The translations under genes and the position numbers were made by a program. Below the pieces are notes generated by a model, which searched no databases, had not been told where the DNA came from, and saw only the letters and a list, made by a program, of their open reading frames with translations. A DNA stretch of 64,000 nucleotides from Homalodisca vitripennis (Eukaryota; Arthropoda; Insecta; Hemiptera; Cicadellidae), in assembly GCF_021130785.1 (NCBI RefSeq), contig NC_060213.1, positions 62,961,001 through 63,025,000 of the forward strand, in the 5' to 3' direction. Below, piece after piece: positions 1-13,089 of the stretch. Every line of letters begins with the position of its first letter. Positions within the stretch are counted from its first letter, which is position 1.

Positions 1-1600
1 TTATTGCAAATATATATTATATACGATCTTACCTGGTTTGATTGCCTAGAGTTTTCCACGAGAAACGAAGTATTTACGTTTTTTTCTTACAATTTCTATT
101 TAGTTTTCTGATTACTCAAAAGAGTATAACATATCAAGGTAATGCCTGTAGCAAGCACAGCATTACACAGCAAAACACAATTAAGGACAATCAACTTAAT
201 GTGGGTCTGTGTCTCCAAATGTAACTAAAGCTGGCACAAAGCCTTGTTAACTATTAAAGTCCCATTCTGTGTAATAGTCTCAACCAAGTGTTAGAAGTGT
301 GCTGGCTAATGGACCGGGCTTTCAGATTATTAACCACAATTGGAAGTCAACGAGATAAATCGGTTGGCGCATGATACCATCTTAATTCGCTTCATCTGGA
401 GTAACACAAAAAGAAATCTTTGTTGATTATGCTTAGCTTTAACTGGGCATTGTTTAAGATTAAATACAAAAATCTTAGTGTGCAAAAATATTCTAATCAC
501 AATGTGAAAACAGGAAGGCAAAATGGAAATAGGGAATTGCTGTACTGTATTTTAACATGAATTTTTAACGTACGCAAAATTTGGTACAGGTTTCTAGAGT
601 TTCCAATTTAATGAATGGAAAAGTAGGGAGATGGTACCCTGGTACCCCTACCATATATTTCTCAAATGGTTATAATCTTTCTTAGTATACATTAATTTAA
701 TATACGTAATGACAGATTTTTATGGCTAATCAGGAATCCTAACTGTTTTCTTAGCTTTGATAAACCTATCACCGAAAATGTTTCAACGCTAGGCTAAAAT
801 CCATGATTTTTATACTTCAGAACCACTGAAGTTGGTACATGCGGTACATTAAAATCCAAATACATGTCACACATGAAATTTGAATGATGCAAAGAAGTCT
901 TCCCTTATGTGTAATTTAGAATGCATTCAGCGGAGGTCAGTTAATAATGTTTTACTACGGAGCAATCCTAATAGAGGAGGATTTTACATTTAATATAAGG
1001 AATCTTAAATTATGACTCATAAAAGTTTTAAATCGAACAAGTTTTCATTCATTTTAACAAAAATGCATATCTGTTTATGAATTTTCCAATATCTTACTAA
1101 GTGATGAAATAATACAATTCAAAAATTATAAGAAAATACACTAAACTCTTTGACGTGAAGAAGCACACCGAAAAAGTATTGCTATTGTATGCTGTATATC
1201 TCATAGAGCACGATAACCAATTTAATATACTGATATTAACTAACTTCAGTGACTTTTCATATACTGATATTTTTAATCACTATATAAAAATAGAAAATAC
1301 TTAGCTTACATAATCGAGTTACAACCTGTTATATGAGTATCCTAATCTGCACAGTATATGAAATAAATATTTCTTAATGATTCATTTATATTTGTAGCTT
1401 GAATTACAACGTTTCGTTACGTTTCCCTTTACAATTACGTAATAGATGTGATACCCTTTGATTTTCTGTGCGGGATGTTATACGAGATTAAAGATTTAAT
1501 AAATTAAAGTTAGTATTAAACCATTCTATATAAAAAGTAAGAACAAGAAGTAACATAAACACCGCTAAACAGGAGGGATCAATTATTCCAGGTTTATAAC
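1..1600. other. Gene-free AT-rich stretch
   Basis: I see no coding region, RNA gene or complete mobile element here. The short open frames are AT-rich and resemble no protein I know. One recognisable piece is 290-400, which matches 27230-27350 and is listed separately. Confidence 0.6.
290..405 (+). repeat. Dispersed repeat, copy 1 (partner at 27.23 kb)
   Basis: This stretch shares an ordered series of words with 27230-27350 in the same orientation, including TTATTAACCACAATTGGAAG, followed by a similar GTCGAG/TCAACGAG segment and a CTTC-rich end. The two copies are diverged. No coding potential or element ends are visible, so the family cannot be named. Confidence 0.6.
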
Positions 1601-1619
1601 TTCCACATGAATCTACAGT

Positions 1620-1995
1620 AGGCAAAGAAAAAAACCGAAGTGTCACTTAAATCTGGGAAACCTTATGGGTTTCCAAGAAACCGCAAATATCGAGTTATTA
1701 GGGTGCAGGTATAGATTGATAGATCTAGTCTATCGTGGGAGATGTGGGGAGTGTGTTGGAGTTTGTGGGGCTTCAGGGGCTTCGTAAGTGTTAGGGGTTG
1801 TTGCTAGTCTAGATATAAGAGTGTCATCTCTTGCCTGCTCTGACTGGAGAGGCTTCTCTCAAAGAGACATGGCTGAGATTAATACCCTTCATTCTTCCTC
1901 ATGGATCTTAACAGGAGAGGGTCCCTATCCCACAAACTTACCCATCCAGAATATCCTGTAACTGTAGAAGCAGCGCACAGGACCTTTTATGATTA
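1620..1995 (+). repeat. Dispersed repeat, copy 1 (inverted partner at 56.9 kb)
   Basis: The block matches the reverse complement of 56900-57310 in the same order. It begins with an AAACCGAAGTGTCACTTAAA-like segment, continues through CCGCAAAT.TCGA, and ends with ATATCCTGT and GCAGCGCA.AGG. This part is richer in G and C than its surroundings. Similarity over nearly 400 bases with no shared flanks points to an old interspersed element. I cannot assign its class. Confidence 0.65.
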
Positions 1996-2719
1996 AGTAA
2001 TTTCTCAGATTTCTGCCTTTGTACAGTAAAAACAGTAACATTAAAAACATAAACGTATAATACTAGAAGTATGATATCAAATGCTTGTATAACTGTTATA
2101 TTTTAAAATTAAGTTATATTTTAAAAATATGCTTGGATCATATGCTGGATCTGGAATTTTGTACTATACTAATTGATAATAATATAATCGGCTTTTACTT
2201 GGAAATATTTGGTAAAACGGAAGCTCATTAAGATTATAAAACTATGTACAAATCTTTGTAGTTTAAAATTCAATTAGCCTACCTTTTTATTGTATGTTTA
2301 AAAATCCATTTAAGTTTCTGACATTTGAATAATTCTAGGTATATTTAGGGCCTAATTTATTTTAAATCAGTGTGTTTAAATTATTTTAATGTGTGATGAA
2401 TACTTAAAGACTTATTGAAACGTAATTAATTTCATAAAGCGTTTAGTTTATATTTAGCACGTTTCCTGTGTAGATGTCTTTACTGTTGCTCCTATTCAAC
2501 AAAGGCAACTCTGTAAATGTATTGCATTTATTTTTATAATTTCATGAACGATATTACGAATGAAATGGTTGTAAGGAAATATTTTGAGAAATAGTTTTGA
2601 TGAAAAGTTGGACATTTCTTGTTGGACTGTGATAACATCACTGAAAAAGATGAAGTGAAGAGTACGCAACACGATTTCATGAAATATTTCAAGTCTCTCT
2701 CTCTCTTATATATATATCA

Positions 2720-2875
2720 TACTCTACATTTCGCCTATTTACTTAGTTTGTTCACAAATTTATTTATTCTGCGATCTTAGCATTGCCATAAGACCAATGT
2801 AAAGATTTGCGCTAACGCTCAGCCAAATTTCATGTACTAACATACACCATCATCAAAATCGATGTTGCTTATATA
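2720..2875 (+). repeat. Repeat unit A, first copy
   Basis: This unit is nearly identical to 3179-3335. Both run from ACTCTACATTTCGCC to GATGTTGCTTATATA. The inner part (GCTAACGCTCAGCCAAAT) also recurs, diverged, at 57.68 kb and more weakly at 60.8 kb, so unit A belongs to a dispersed family. It is preceded by a short CT/TA simple repeat. Confidence 0.85.
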
Positions 2876-2877
2876 CG

Positions 2878-3178
2878 ATGGGATCAAAGTTAATACGTGG
2901 TGTATTTTATTAATGATATGACGCACACACACACCGAAATAACAATTTAAAATAATTAAGATCCAATTGCCGTTACATTGAGTTCTGAATTTGATTGTGT
3001 TGACTATGAAGTTACGAATTCAGAAATCTATTGCTACTTTAAAGGTTAGCCACCACCAAGTGACGACGAAAGAAACAGAGATAATAAAAAATTGTCACTC
3101 AGGGAAAATGTAAATTATTTCACATTGGCTAAATTCTTGACAATATAAAATTCAGTCAATACTTAAATGTAACTCGTA
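2878..3178 (+). repeat. Repeat unit B, first copy
   Basis: This ~300-base unit is almost identical to 5080-5382. It starts at ATGGGATCAAAGTTA and ends at AAATGTAACTCGTA. It contains a short CA repeat (CACACACA) and no open reading frame. It sits between two copies of unit A, so the local order is A-B-A'. The near-identity argues for recent duplication or recent transposition. Confidence 0.85.
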
Positions 3179-3335
3179 TACTCTACATTTCGCCTAATTT
3201 ACTTAGTTTGTTCACAAATTTATTTATTCTGCGATCTTAGCATTGCCATAAGACCAATGTAAAGATTTGCGCTAACGCTCAGCCAAATTTCATGTACTAA
3301 CATACACCATCATCAAAATCGATGTTGCTTATATA
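3179..3335 (+). repeat. Repeat unit A, second copy
   Basis: Near-identical copy of 2720-2875, with one visible extra base in the CCTAATTTAC segment. It starts immediately where unit B ends. After TTATATA it continues with AGAAATGAAGCTTGAACC, which resembles the downstream sequence of the related copies at 50.68 and 57.76 kb. This copy therefore retains the original downstream side of the family, while the first copy was cut there. Confidence 0.85.
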
Positions 3336-3339
3336 GAAA

Positions 3340-5075
3340 TGAAGCTTGAACCAATATCTGAACTCTTCATCAACGCTCAAACTAATAAAGAAAAAAATAC
3401 GTAATGTTTTTAGTTAAAACCCGTTAGCACTGTTTCACATACCGTATAAAAAGCATTTTTTTCTTTTTGTTCTCCCGCAAAGAACAAAGCTATTCATAAG
3501 TATTACAAAAGAAAAACAATGATAACGCTTAATACTTAAAAACAACAAAGAGCATTTATCTTTTCTGTCTATCCTCCAAACACGTTTGCATTGTTAGAGG
3601 TTTTAACACTTCTGAAGAACTTAAACTCCATTCCCTTAATTCCATAAAGTTCATTGTTTGCTATTTATTCTTGGAAAATCTCTTTAGTCATCGGCTTTGG
3701 GAAAGAAAATAGAACTAGGATTTACTGTTTCTCCTTTTAGAATATAGGGCTGGAGAAACAATGAGCGCTTACAGATGGCGTATTTAAATATAATCTAATA
3801 CAGGTAGATTTATTTCTAACTTTAGACTTGAGCACATAACAAGTCGTTAGTGGAGTAAGAGAAGAATTTCATAAAAAAGGTACGGAAAAATTTCTGTATT
3901 TTGAATTTTACTGTACTTGGTATCGTTCAACACATGTACTGAAATTCTTTAGTGAGTCGACTAATGAACTTATTTGGCGCATTTTAGTGTGGTTATTTTA
4001 ATATTTTAAACTTTACATAAATCTTTATCAAAATTTATATGTCGATATTAACAATCGGTATCACATTCTTAATGTACTTTATTTTTTATAACTAATTTAG
4101 TAATTGAAATAAAAATACTGAAAAATAACCGTTTGTAGAAGTATTTGTTGTTGATACATTGAACAGTTTAACTATGTTAGGATATTATTTATTTTGCGTT
4201 AAACGCTATACATTGAGTTTAAAGTAATATATTTAATAGAAAGAAACCCAAAAAATTATTAAATCAAACCTATTATTTTGTTACTATAATCTATTGTTAA
4301 TTAAGAATATATTTTAATGCAAATAATATCATAATCAGTATTATGGATTATGAAAGTAAATATACAAGCCTTACTGAGAAGGCGAGGAATTTTTGTTTAA
4401 GTAAAAATTATGACAGATTTTACACATGAACAAAGCATAAATAATCCAAAATAAACCCAAAAGTATGTCTATAGCTACACGAACGATACATAACTTTAAG
4501 TTGTAAAACGAGAGATACTTGAAATAGTAAAGAACAATAAAAGAATTCTATAGCAGCAAAAATAATATATGCTACTTCTACACTTCGTGGTAAAGTAACT
4601 GTCTAACTAAGAAAAGGGTTTAAGTTATTTCACCAAGACTGTAATCTCATGATCTCATGAACTCTCATTGCTTAGCGTTCAATTCTTAATAAAAACGTTT
4701 TAAACGAAGTCAATCAATCAAAATTTATGTTCTTGCTAATAAACCCATGTGGTTTCAACCCAAACTTTTTAGCGTACATTTACCTAATTTTTATTTCATG
4801 GGCCTCCATTTTGAACTTCAACAATATTTATCTATCTAACAACTATGTCAAATAAAATTAGAAATAATTATAAAAATAATTTATAACTATTATGTTTATA
4901 TTTATGACGTTAAGTATATTTGCTCTTAATTTAACACCAGACAATAAATTTGAGTTTAAGCTTACTCTAGATTATGCATGGATCTATGCAATATCCCTTA
5001 ACTTAAACTATTCAAAAATGTATATATTTTATTCATACACCTAACATTGTATTTTTTAATCATAAAAAGAGCGCG
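3340..5075. other. Gene-free AT-rich stretch
   Basis: I see no gene, RNA or element boundary in this interval. It separates the A-B-A' block from the second copy of unit B. Confidence 0.55.
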
Positions 5076-5079
5076 ATTT

Positions 5080-5382
5080 ATGGGATCAAAGTTAAATACG
5101 TGGTGTATTTTATTAATGATATGACGCACACACACCGAAATAACAATTTAAAATAATTAAGATCCAATTGCCGTTATATTGAGTTCTGAATTTGATTGTG
5201 TAGTTGACTATGAAGTTACGAATTCAGAAATCTATTGCTACTTTAAAGGTTAGGCACCACCAAGTGACGACGAAAGAAACAGAGATAATAAAAAATTGTC
5301 ACTCAGGGAAAATGTAAATTATTTCACATTGGCTAAATTCTTGACAATATAAAATTCAGTCAATACTTAAATGTAACTCGTA
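5080..5382 (+). repeat. Repeat unit B, second copy
   Basis: Near-identical to 2878-3178, with a few indels (for example an extra A in GTTAAATACG and an inserted TAG before TTGACTATG). No unit A follows it; instead AAAACTAGACC follows. Comparison with the first copy fixes both ends of unit B. Confidence 0.85.
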
Positions 5383-5744
5383 AAAACTAGACCATTACTA
5401 GTAGACTGAAGTGGGTTACAACTCAGTATTTACTCAGTAGCGCTATCTCCTTTACCGCACAAAACTCCTGCCACACAATCCTCATGAGGATACGAGGTCT
5501 GACCTAATTTAGTCAAAGGTTTCAAATAGCCTGAGCCTGATATACAGTCAACAATATCTATTGACTTTACCAATGTTCGTTTGACAGTTATATATATGAA
5601 GTCTTTACTATATATATCGTATATCTTCTGATATATAAATGAAATACATATTGAAATTTTACTTAGAAGAAAGAAGAGTGTGTGTCTTAATATAACCTAT
5701 GTTTAGATATAATACAAAAATATGTATATATGAGAAATATTGAT

Positions 5745-8090
5745 TTGTGTATTATTAGTTCTGTCTGATGGAAAATATCAATCAAAAATAGTTTGTAGGG
5801 CTTGAATACTTTTGATTGAAATGTTTGATTAATTGTATTTTATCGAATGATTAATTATCAGCATGTTCTGCACCTGGGCAACGTCTTGGCGCTAGAAGCA
5901 AATTATTGGATGTTGAAGATAAATGGTCATGTAAGGTCATCTGTTGTCTCGAAAGGCAATATCTCACTAAATACACGAGAGGAATCCAGGAGGGTTTAGC
6001 TTCAATAGCCTCCTCAGGAATCTGGGACAAGGAATTCACCTTCTTGCTGTTTCACTCTGTCAGCAATTCCCACCTCCATTTTATGGAGTCTATCCTTCGC
6101 TAGCATTTCGCGATATTGACACTTCCATATTTTATGTGCTTGTGCAATAAGCCTTCATATTATCTATAAATTCCTAGATTAGTTTCATAACATTTACACA
6201 AAATATTTCGTAAATCATTGTCCATGAAAATATTCAATATTTGTTTAGTTTGAGTTATAATTGCCTTTAATCTTTACCTCTTTAAAGTAGAAAAATTAAA
6301 AATGTCAATGAAATTTAAGCTAAAAAAAATTATGGTTGCCTGTAAAGTCGGTTTTACGGGCGAAGATTTTACGTGACAACGTCTTTTTCTCGGTAGAATA
6401 TTTATTGATATGAATATTATTAAATTGCACAATAGGAAGAAGGAATTGAATGAAAATAAGAATTGCACAAATTTTAACTATAGAAATATATTTTGTTTAC
6501 TAAAACATTGTACATAATTTGAAATTAATTAAAATTTGTTATTGTAAATGGTAAAGTTGAATAAAACATTTACTAAAATTGGAATTTGAAATTCTTGCTA
6601 AACACAGTTAAATTCTAACTCCGCGCGTGGTGATTGGTCGGTTTAGTTCGTTTGTTTGATCGCACTGTTATGACAGGTTAGAGGTTATAATTTGTTATTT
6701 TAAATGTTTGACTAGCAATACGCGCTGTTTCTTCTCAATCGACTGAATTACGATTGATTGCAGAGTGATTTAAACTAATAGTTTACTTAACACTATCAAC
6801 ATTTGTCAATAGTATGACATAACCTATAAACTCAGTTTCTCAACTTTTGTGTCAATCTAACAATTAATCAATCAATCATAGTTTACGATAATGAAATATC
6901 AGTGTACAATTATTTACCTTTATTGTTGTAGTTGTTGTAAATGACGAATCTAAGCACTCCACATTTTCACGAATAAACATAGTTATCTGCTTTATCCCGT
7001 GCGGCGGACCCACAGTTATCTGCTTTATCCCGTGCGGATCCCGTGCGGCGGACCCACTGGACGGGCATCGTAACGTTACCGGGCGTTACACTTTTTCATG
7101 AGTGACTCCGAGCCGCAACCTAATTTAAGACGTTGTCACGTCAAAAAACATCAGTGACATAAAAATCTTTGCTTCGATATAGTATAACAATCGTCATTGT
7201 TTAAGAAACACGCAGGAACAATTGTGATTGCTTACAGGAATCATGACACTAAAATTCAGTTCAATAAACAAAGTTAGTCTTGAAATATGATTCAACTGTA
7301 ACAAAACAATATGATTCCTTAGTGATCTTACATTTACGTGGTTCTCTACTGATAATTTATTTGAGTAATCGTCTTGGTCAATACATGATTAAACAAATAA
7401 ATTATCTATAATCTAACGTATAAAAAGCAAAAATAAAGGATATTTGGTCACAGTAAAATAAATTAGTTATTCATAGTTGATCATTATAATCAGTTTAATA
7501 ATAAACTGAACATGACGAATCCAAGGGTGATAACAATATTTGTCTGGAAAGCGCTCCCCGAGGTACATTCGTGTGAAGCGGTGATCATGAAATATAGCTG
7601 TCTGACGACTGTTTAAAATGTAAAATTTTATGTAAAATTTGTAGCTAACATTAGTATATTTAAAAAGTAAAGGAACAAAACATTCTAGACCGATATATTA
7701 AAATATCGCATCTCCTCGAAGTAGAGAAACCAGCTGTATAAAAGAGAGAGACTTTAATACAATTTCAAAAACTAATTAAAATATGATAAAATTACTTTCA
7801 AAACAAAGAGTACTGAAAACTTGTACTGAGTACATGATTGTATTTTACTTTGACGAAGAAGTAGGAATTTCCTGTCTTGGATGAAACAGTGATCACTTCT
7901 TTCTCTATAGACGGTAAACTTTGTGTATGGACTCTTTGTGCAATGGAAAAGGACAGGAAGTAGACCTTCAGAAATAAGAGAGATAGAGAGAGAGCGCGGA
8001 TGTAAAAAACAGGAACCAAGCAAACTTTGATGTATCTAGACTGTTGAGAAATCCTTGCAACTTTAAACAAAATATCTGCCTGGCTTTCAT
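5745..8090 (-). repeat. Repeat family X, copy 1 (~2.3 kb)
   Basis: Read on the minus strand, this block follows the same order as 22790-24370. It starts with a segment around TTTGTTTAAAGTTGCAAGGA (8060), passes TCTCTCTCTATC and AAGGTCTA.TTCCTGTCC, then the AGCTGTCTGACGACTGTTT segment (7600), and ends with a conserved ~250-base part (5861-6127). That part carries GGAATTGCTGAC..AGTGAAACAGCAAG and GGAGGCTATTGAAGCT, and it also recurs at 17.24 and 37.84 kb. Short open frames in it are not shared between copies, so it looks non-coding. A non-autonomous element is the likeliest explanation. No terminal repeats were found. Confidence 0.7.
6981..7057 (+). repeat. Short GC-rich tandem duplication
   Basis: AGTTATCTGCTTTATCCCGT occurs at 6981 and again at 7014, followed in both cases by GCGG. 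The final ATCCCGTGCGGCGGACCCAC segment repeats the end of the first unit. The block stands out as GC-rich within repeat copy X1 and is absent from the other X copies I compared. Confidence 0.8.
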
Positions 8091-8100
8091 ACTATAAAAC

Positions 8101-8106
<6 letters not shown>

Positions 8107-8146
<40 letters not shown>
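8107..8146. repeat. TA dinucleotide microsatellite
   Basis: Uninterrupted alternation of T and A. Confidence 0.95.
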
Positions 8147-8149
<3 letters not shown>

Positions 8150-8878
8150 TAAATATAATTATAACATTCAAAATTTGCACTCTAATATTTTGGGTTTGGG
8201 TTTTTGGGGTTATAATATTTTTTAGCCTATTTGAACCGTACCTTTATTAAATTTTAAGATATATATATATATTCTTTTTTCTAAAATAAACAAAAAACAG
8301 TAATCTAAGCAAGATAGTTATGCAGTTATGTAAGTAGCCTACTAGCACACACTCGCGGCTTCGCCCTTAATTTCTATGCAACTTTCCGTGTATTTGTTTG
8401 AATAGCTCTTAAGATTTCAGTAACACTTGAACTATGTTAGATCAATGTACAGCAACTCCAAAGTCGAAATTCATAGTTTTATTAGTGAAAGCACTTGTGA
8501 GGTAATATGATAGGGACATATGTTATTTTTAAAGTGGAATTAGTCATATATCGAGTGTCAGGTATCCATTTTACAGTGTTCATGATTAAGAGGGCCAGAA
8601 GTTAAGCAAAACTGTGAGTAATTTTTATTTCAGGTTTTGCAATTCTAGTTAAAATTAATTATATTTCTAACGCGAAATTGGGGTATGCTATTTTGTCCCA
8701 AGAAACAATAAAATTATAACAATTATATAATTGTATAATGAGGTTGGATTTAAACAGTATAGTAGAAAACAAAGGTGTATTGATATTGATATTGTTATTG
8801 AAAATTAAAAACTAAAATTGACATCAACAATACTAACAATTTCAATACTTACATTATGACAGTTGCCATCCATCTGTC
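8150..8878. other. Gene-free AT-rich stretch
   Basis: No gene or recognisable element was found between the TA microsatellite and the tail of the Jockey-like element. Confidence 0.5.
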
Positions 8879-8880
8879 AA

Positions 8881-8925
8881 ATCAAATCAAATCAAATCAA
8901 ATCAAATCAAATCAAATCAAATCAA
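8881..8925 (-). repeat. ATCAA repeat tail of Jockey-like element 1
   Basis: Nine perfect copies of ATCAA. On the minus strand this is a TTGAT-repeat at the 3' end of the retrotransposon that lies upstream (9.27-11.8 kb). It is preceded on that strand by AGGAATAAATG, a plausible polyadenylation-type signal. Short tandem tails of this kind are typical 3' ends of Jockey- and I-group non-LTR elements. Confidence 0.85.
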
Positions 8926-9269
8926 CATTTATTCCTTAAACAAAAAGCACACTTTAGAAATACAAATTATAATACAGGAATAATCCCCGCAAAGACTATA
9001 GGTCTGTGAGCGGGGAGAGTTTCAACGGAACAGTCGCACACATTAATCTAAAAATACAAAATAAAAAAAACTTCTTACACATGGTATTTAATTAAATATA
9101 CATTGTAGGTTTATAATAAAAAAAAGTTAACTAATATAAATATATTCTAAAAATATATAATAACTTTGTACTATTTAAAATATTTTAGATTATCAAGTTT
9201 GGAGTATCCATCAGAATATGCGATGCTTACATGTTACTAGTAATTATACTACAAGAAAATAAAATTATG

Positions 9270-11780
9270 TTAAAAATAAGGAGAACGCAACAGCCTCTCA
9301 GCAGCCTCCCAGCCAATGCGGTACAACCATCGACTCACCCTCTGTTTGTAGACAGCCACACTTTCACTCTCCATTTTTAATTCCTCTGGCAAGTTTCTAA
9401 AGATGATTTGAGCAAGATAAAAAGAGTTAATAAGTTCTGAACCATGATTTAATTTAGGGGTAATGAATCCGCAGTTAGTCTGTGCCTTGTTGTATAGCCA
9501 TGCATGTATTTTCTGATAAAATTTCAATCTTATTGATTTTGATGTATAATAATACATTTTTGATATATAACTGCCTCACATTTAATACTGGAAATTCGTT
9601 GAAAAGAGTTTTTGTAGAATACCTATGATTTTTCTTGAGTACAGTTTTGATGAGAGATCTCTGTGCGACCGCGAGTGGTTCTAAAACATTGGCTGACACC
9701 CCTCCCCACGCCAGGATACCATACTGCAAGACTGACTGCACGTAGGCAAAATAAACATACCTGCACTGACCCACGGTCAACACCTGGCTTAACTGTGTGA
9801 ACCCGTATATTAGCTTTCTAAGTTTAGATTTAACGTTTAGGACGTGTGGACACCAAGAAAGTTTATGATCTATTGTTACACCCTAAAATATTTATATTGG
9901 TCCACACGCTCAATAAGACCACAGTCACAGGCAGCCGACCGCACATCACCGCAGGAATGAATTCTTAATACTCTCTCACCCGGGTCTGTTTGGTTACGAG
10001 TAACTATTGGCATGAATTTGGTTTTACTTACATTTACTGTTAAAGAGTTGTGATCAAACCAATTATTTACTTTCGCTAAGGTCCGCCGATGCATTATCAT
10101 AAGCTTCATCCCAAGTGCAGCCAGAAGAAACCACAGCCGTGTCATCAACAAACAGAAATATGCTACCCTGTAAGACCAGCTTGGAAATATTATTTATATA
10201 TATTATTAAATAATAGAGGCCCCAAAGTACTCCTTGCACGACTCCATAAGGTACTTCCATAGTGTCACTAGTATTTCCGTTTATATAAAACCATCTGTTG
10301 TCGATTTTGAAAGTAACTCTTAAACCACTCTAATGAGGTATTTTTTACTTCCAATCATGTCTAACTTAAAAAAAGCTTAAATCTATCAACTGAGTCAAAA
10401 AGCTTTAGCCAAGTCCAGAAAGCTGACAAGAACACGTTTCTTTTGACTGATTTGATTTGAGATGGATTTTGTAATATCAAAAAGTGCGTTTGAAGTGTTT
10501 TTATTGAATCTGAACCCATATTGATTTCCTGAAATAATCTTCTGCTGCTCTAAATAGTTAGTTAGTTGCAATTTTAAGCATTTCTCAATGATCTTAGATA
10601 GTGAAATTAAGAGGGAGATAGGTCTATAGTTAGAAAAATTCGTTTTTAACGCCAGATTTAAAGATAGGTATTACTTCGTTAACAACTGACCAAAATTGGT
10701 TTAGCATCATTACCAACTTCACTAATTTTATTTTTGTAATAACTAAATTTTGCTTCTTTGATGGTAGAATGGACAATATTTCTATAAGTAACAAACTCTT
10801 CCCTCAAGTTGCGATTAAAATGTTCTTTTATACATTTTTTTCGCTAATTTATCCCGGTACCTATATAGAATTGATAATAGCTGAGCTTATCCAGGGTTTT
10901 ATTTTTAGTGTGTTTGGCTGAACATTTAACTTGATGTGAATTTGGTTGATTGTACTTTTAAGTATGCTAATTAGGGAGTCAGAACAAAAATTAACACAAT
11001 TGTTTTCTGTAATTACATTCCAATTTTGAACTAGCAATGAATTATTTACTTTCTCCCAGTCAACTTTAGTGATATATTCCTGACTCTTATAATTTGATGA
11101 AGATTTAGGTGCTGCCAACTCTATCCTATAGGATATTGGATCGATCAGTAATGGATGTTTGCAACACAAATGAGGTAACATTGAATGATTTTACTGATTT
11201 AAAGAAGCAATGATCTAGGCAAGTTTTGCTCTCTGGCCGCGTCACCTTGTCTATGCAAGCTACAAACCCGGCATCGACAAAGTATGTCTAAATAACGCTC
11301 TGCAGGTGAATTGAGTGCTACTTTTAAAGTGTCAATATTGAAGTCCCCAATTAAAATTTGTATTCCTCTAACCTTCATTCCTCCATTAATCAAATTCATT
11401 TAGTGCTTCGTTGAAAGCGGAAAGACTAGAGTTTGGACTTCTGTAAACAGCTAGCAAATGACACGACACACCGGCCCAGTCGAAGGTTAAAGATAAGGCA
11501 GTGGCCACACCGCCCAGCGTTATCTGGCTGCAAGACGCTGATAACGAACTGTCTAAGTAAATGACAATACCATCGCTCATATTGAGACTATTGTTACGAT
11601 CTAAAAATGTTGTAGCCATTAATATGCACTAAATCACTATCATTTTGTAACCAAGCTTCAGTAAAAATTATACACTTAAACTTTTGCTTTAAACTATTCA
11701 AAAGTAATTAAAAATTCATCTATATTGCGGTTGTAGCTTCGTATATTCTGATGGATAACCGAAAAAAACATTGTTTTCTG
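9270..11780 (-). pseudogene. ORF2 endonuclease-reverse transcriptase pseudogene (Jockey-like)
   Basis: The encoded protein would nick the target DNA and copy the element's RNA into it. The endonuclease part shows HQNIRS-type and TEAWL motifs just upstream of 11620, IVIYL and YRSPNSSL at 11619-11386, and GDFNID near 11345. The reverse transcriptase shows a decayed VPQGS-like segment (VVQGVLWG at about 10240) and the catalytic box as FVDD (10160) in place of the usual F/YADD. The C-terminal part contains YVQSVLQYGILAWGG (9740). The frame is broken in at least six places. With an altered catalytic box as well, this copy cannot be active. Confidence 0.9.
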
Positions 11781-11799
11781 AATTTTTAAACTATTATTT

Positions 11800-12845
11800 T
11801 CTAAAAAGTTTTGAAAAGAACAAACATCCACTGAAGAACAGTTACCATTTTAGAATCTAGGAATTCCCACTCTTTATCAAGCATTATTAATAATAAACGA
11901 CCCTCTACCCGGGGCGTTTTATTTTTACTATAACATATAATTTATATGGATTAATAGAAAAGTTACCAGCAGGAAAGTTAACAGTAAAATATAATAAAAA
12001 AAAACCATCTAGGATGTTTAATTATATAACTATAACATGAAGGAATTAAGCAAAATTTTGTGTTTACATAACTTGAATATATGATAAACTCATTATAATG
12101 TAAGATAACCCAACTGTATTAGAACTATGTTAAACGTAGGCCAAATAGTTTTTATCATCCTGAATAATATTTAGTCATCTGAATAACCTAATAGTTTAGT
12201 CATCATAGTTAACATAATTTAGTCATAAACTGAAATAATTCTGTACTTTACTATAATGTTACAATAAAATAAAATAAATTCTAATCATTAATGTCCAGTT
12301 TATTAGGAGTACATTTATTAATCAGTTAAACTATATTTACAATTGATAAATAGAAGCGTGTTTGTACTGTTTACTAATTAATTCACGGCATTCAATACAT
12401 CTATAATACGAGACTATTAAATAAATGAAATTTTTAGATAAACAACTGCTTTGCTTTTTATCTCATTGGTAAGGAATAACAAAAGTAGATTTTGAATAAT
12501 ATTAGATAAGTATTTACCAATAATTTACAAATATTACATTTAACCTGTTATTTTCAGTAAGTGTTTTAAAACTTCTTACTAGTTAAATTTGCATTTGCTA
12601 TAATTTTACCATGTAGGACCTAACTTATAATACACGTTACTGACTTTAACATGTAAATGATCCAAATTTGAAAAATATAAATGAATAGATAAACATAATT
12701 AGATAAACAAGAAAGAACAACGAAAAAAACATCCTCTTAAAAATACCTTAATAAATATAATTTCACACAGATGCAACTTATTTATTTTATTCAATAGAAT
12801 AATATACTATATCTTGTGAAAAACAAACTTAGCTATTAATACTTT
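11800..12845. other. Gene-free AT-rich stretch upstream of Jockey-like element 1
   Basis: This would be the place for ORF1 of the adjacent retrotransposon. I see no CCHC zinc knuckles and no long frame on the minus strand. Only very AT-rich sequence is visible. Confidence 0.5.
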
Positions 12846-12847
12846 TA

Positions 12848-13012
12848 ATTGCTGTCCGTGTAAGTTTTGTAACCAGTGTATATCCTCTATCTTTATTTAA
12901 TATATTTATAAGCCTAAAGAGATCAAAAGTATGGAACAGTCCAAATTTAACTATTTAACCGTAGTAATTTTCTAAAAAAAACACACAAACAAAACAGAAC
13001 TATAACATTAAT
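12848..13012 (+). repeat. Local direct duplication, first copy
   Basis: This unit is matched by 13090-13241. Both carry GTGTAAGTTTTGTAACCAGT, then GGAACAGTCCAAATTTAACT, then a TTTTCTAAAAAAAACACAC segment. The copies differ by insertions of AT-rich sequence. Spacing is ~240 bases, so this is a local tandem duplication. Confidence 0.85.
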
Positions 13013-13089
13013 ACAAATAAAAATAATACAATAATAATAATATAATTATAATAAAATTATAATACAATAGTACTATAGTAAGTTAATGA

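Larger units (their letters stand above)
8881..11800 (-). mobile_element. Jockey-like non-LTR retrotransposon 1, degraded
   Basis: Minus-strand fragments appear in the order expected for ORF2 of a Jockey-group element. An AP-type endonuclease lies at about 11770-11200, a linker at 11181-10861, a reverse transcriptase at about 10650-9876, a C-terminal region at 9783-9270, and then the 3' UTR and pentanucleotide tail. Many frameshifts and stops separate the pieces. I see no ORF1 upstream of 11.8 kb, so the copy is either 5'-truncated near the ORF2 start or its ORF1 is unrecognisable. Confidence 0.9.

Noticed and set aside
8881..8925. Stand-alone microsatellite
   Set aside because: Its position directly at the 3' end of the minus-strand retrotransposon, with an AATAAA-like word before it, makes it that element's tail.
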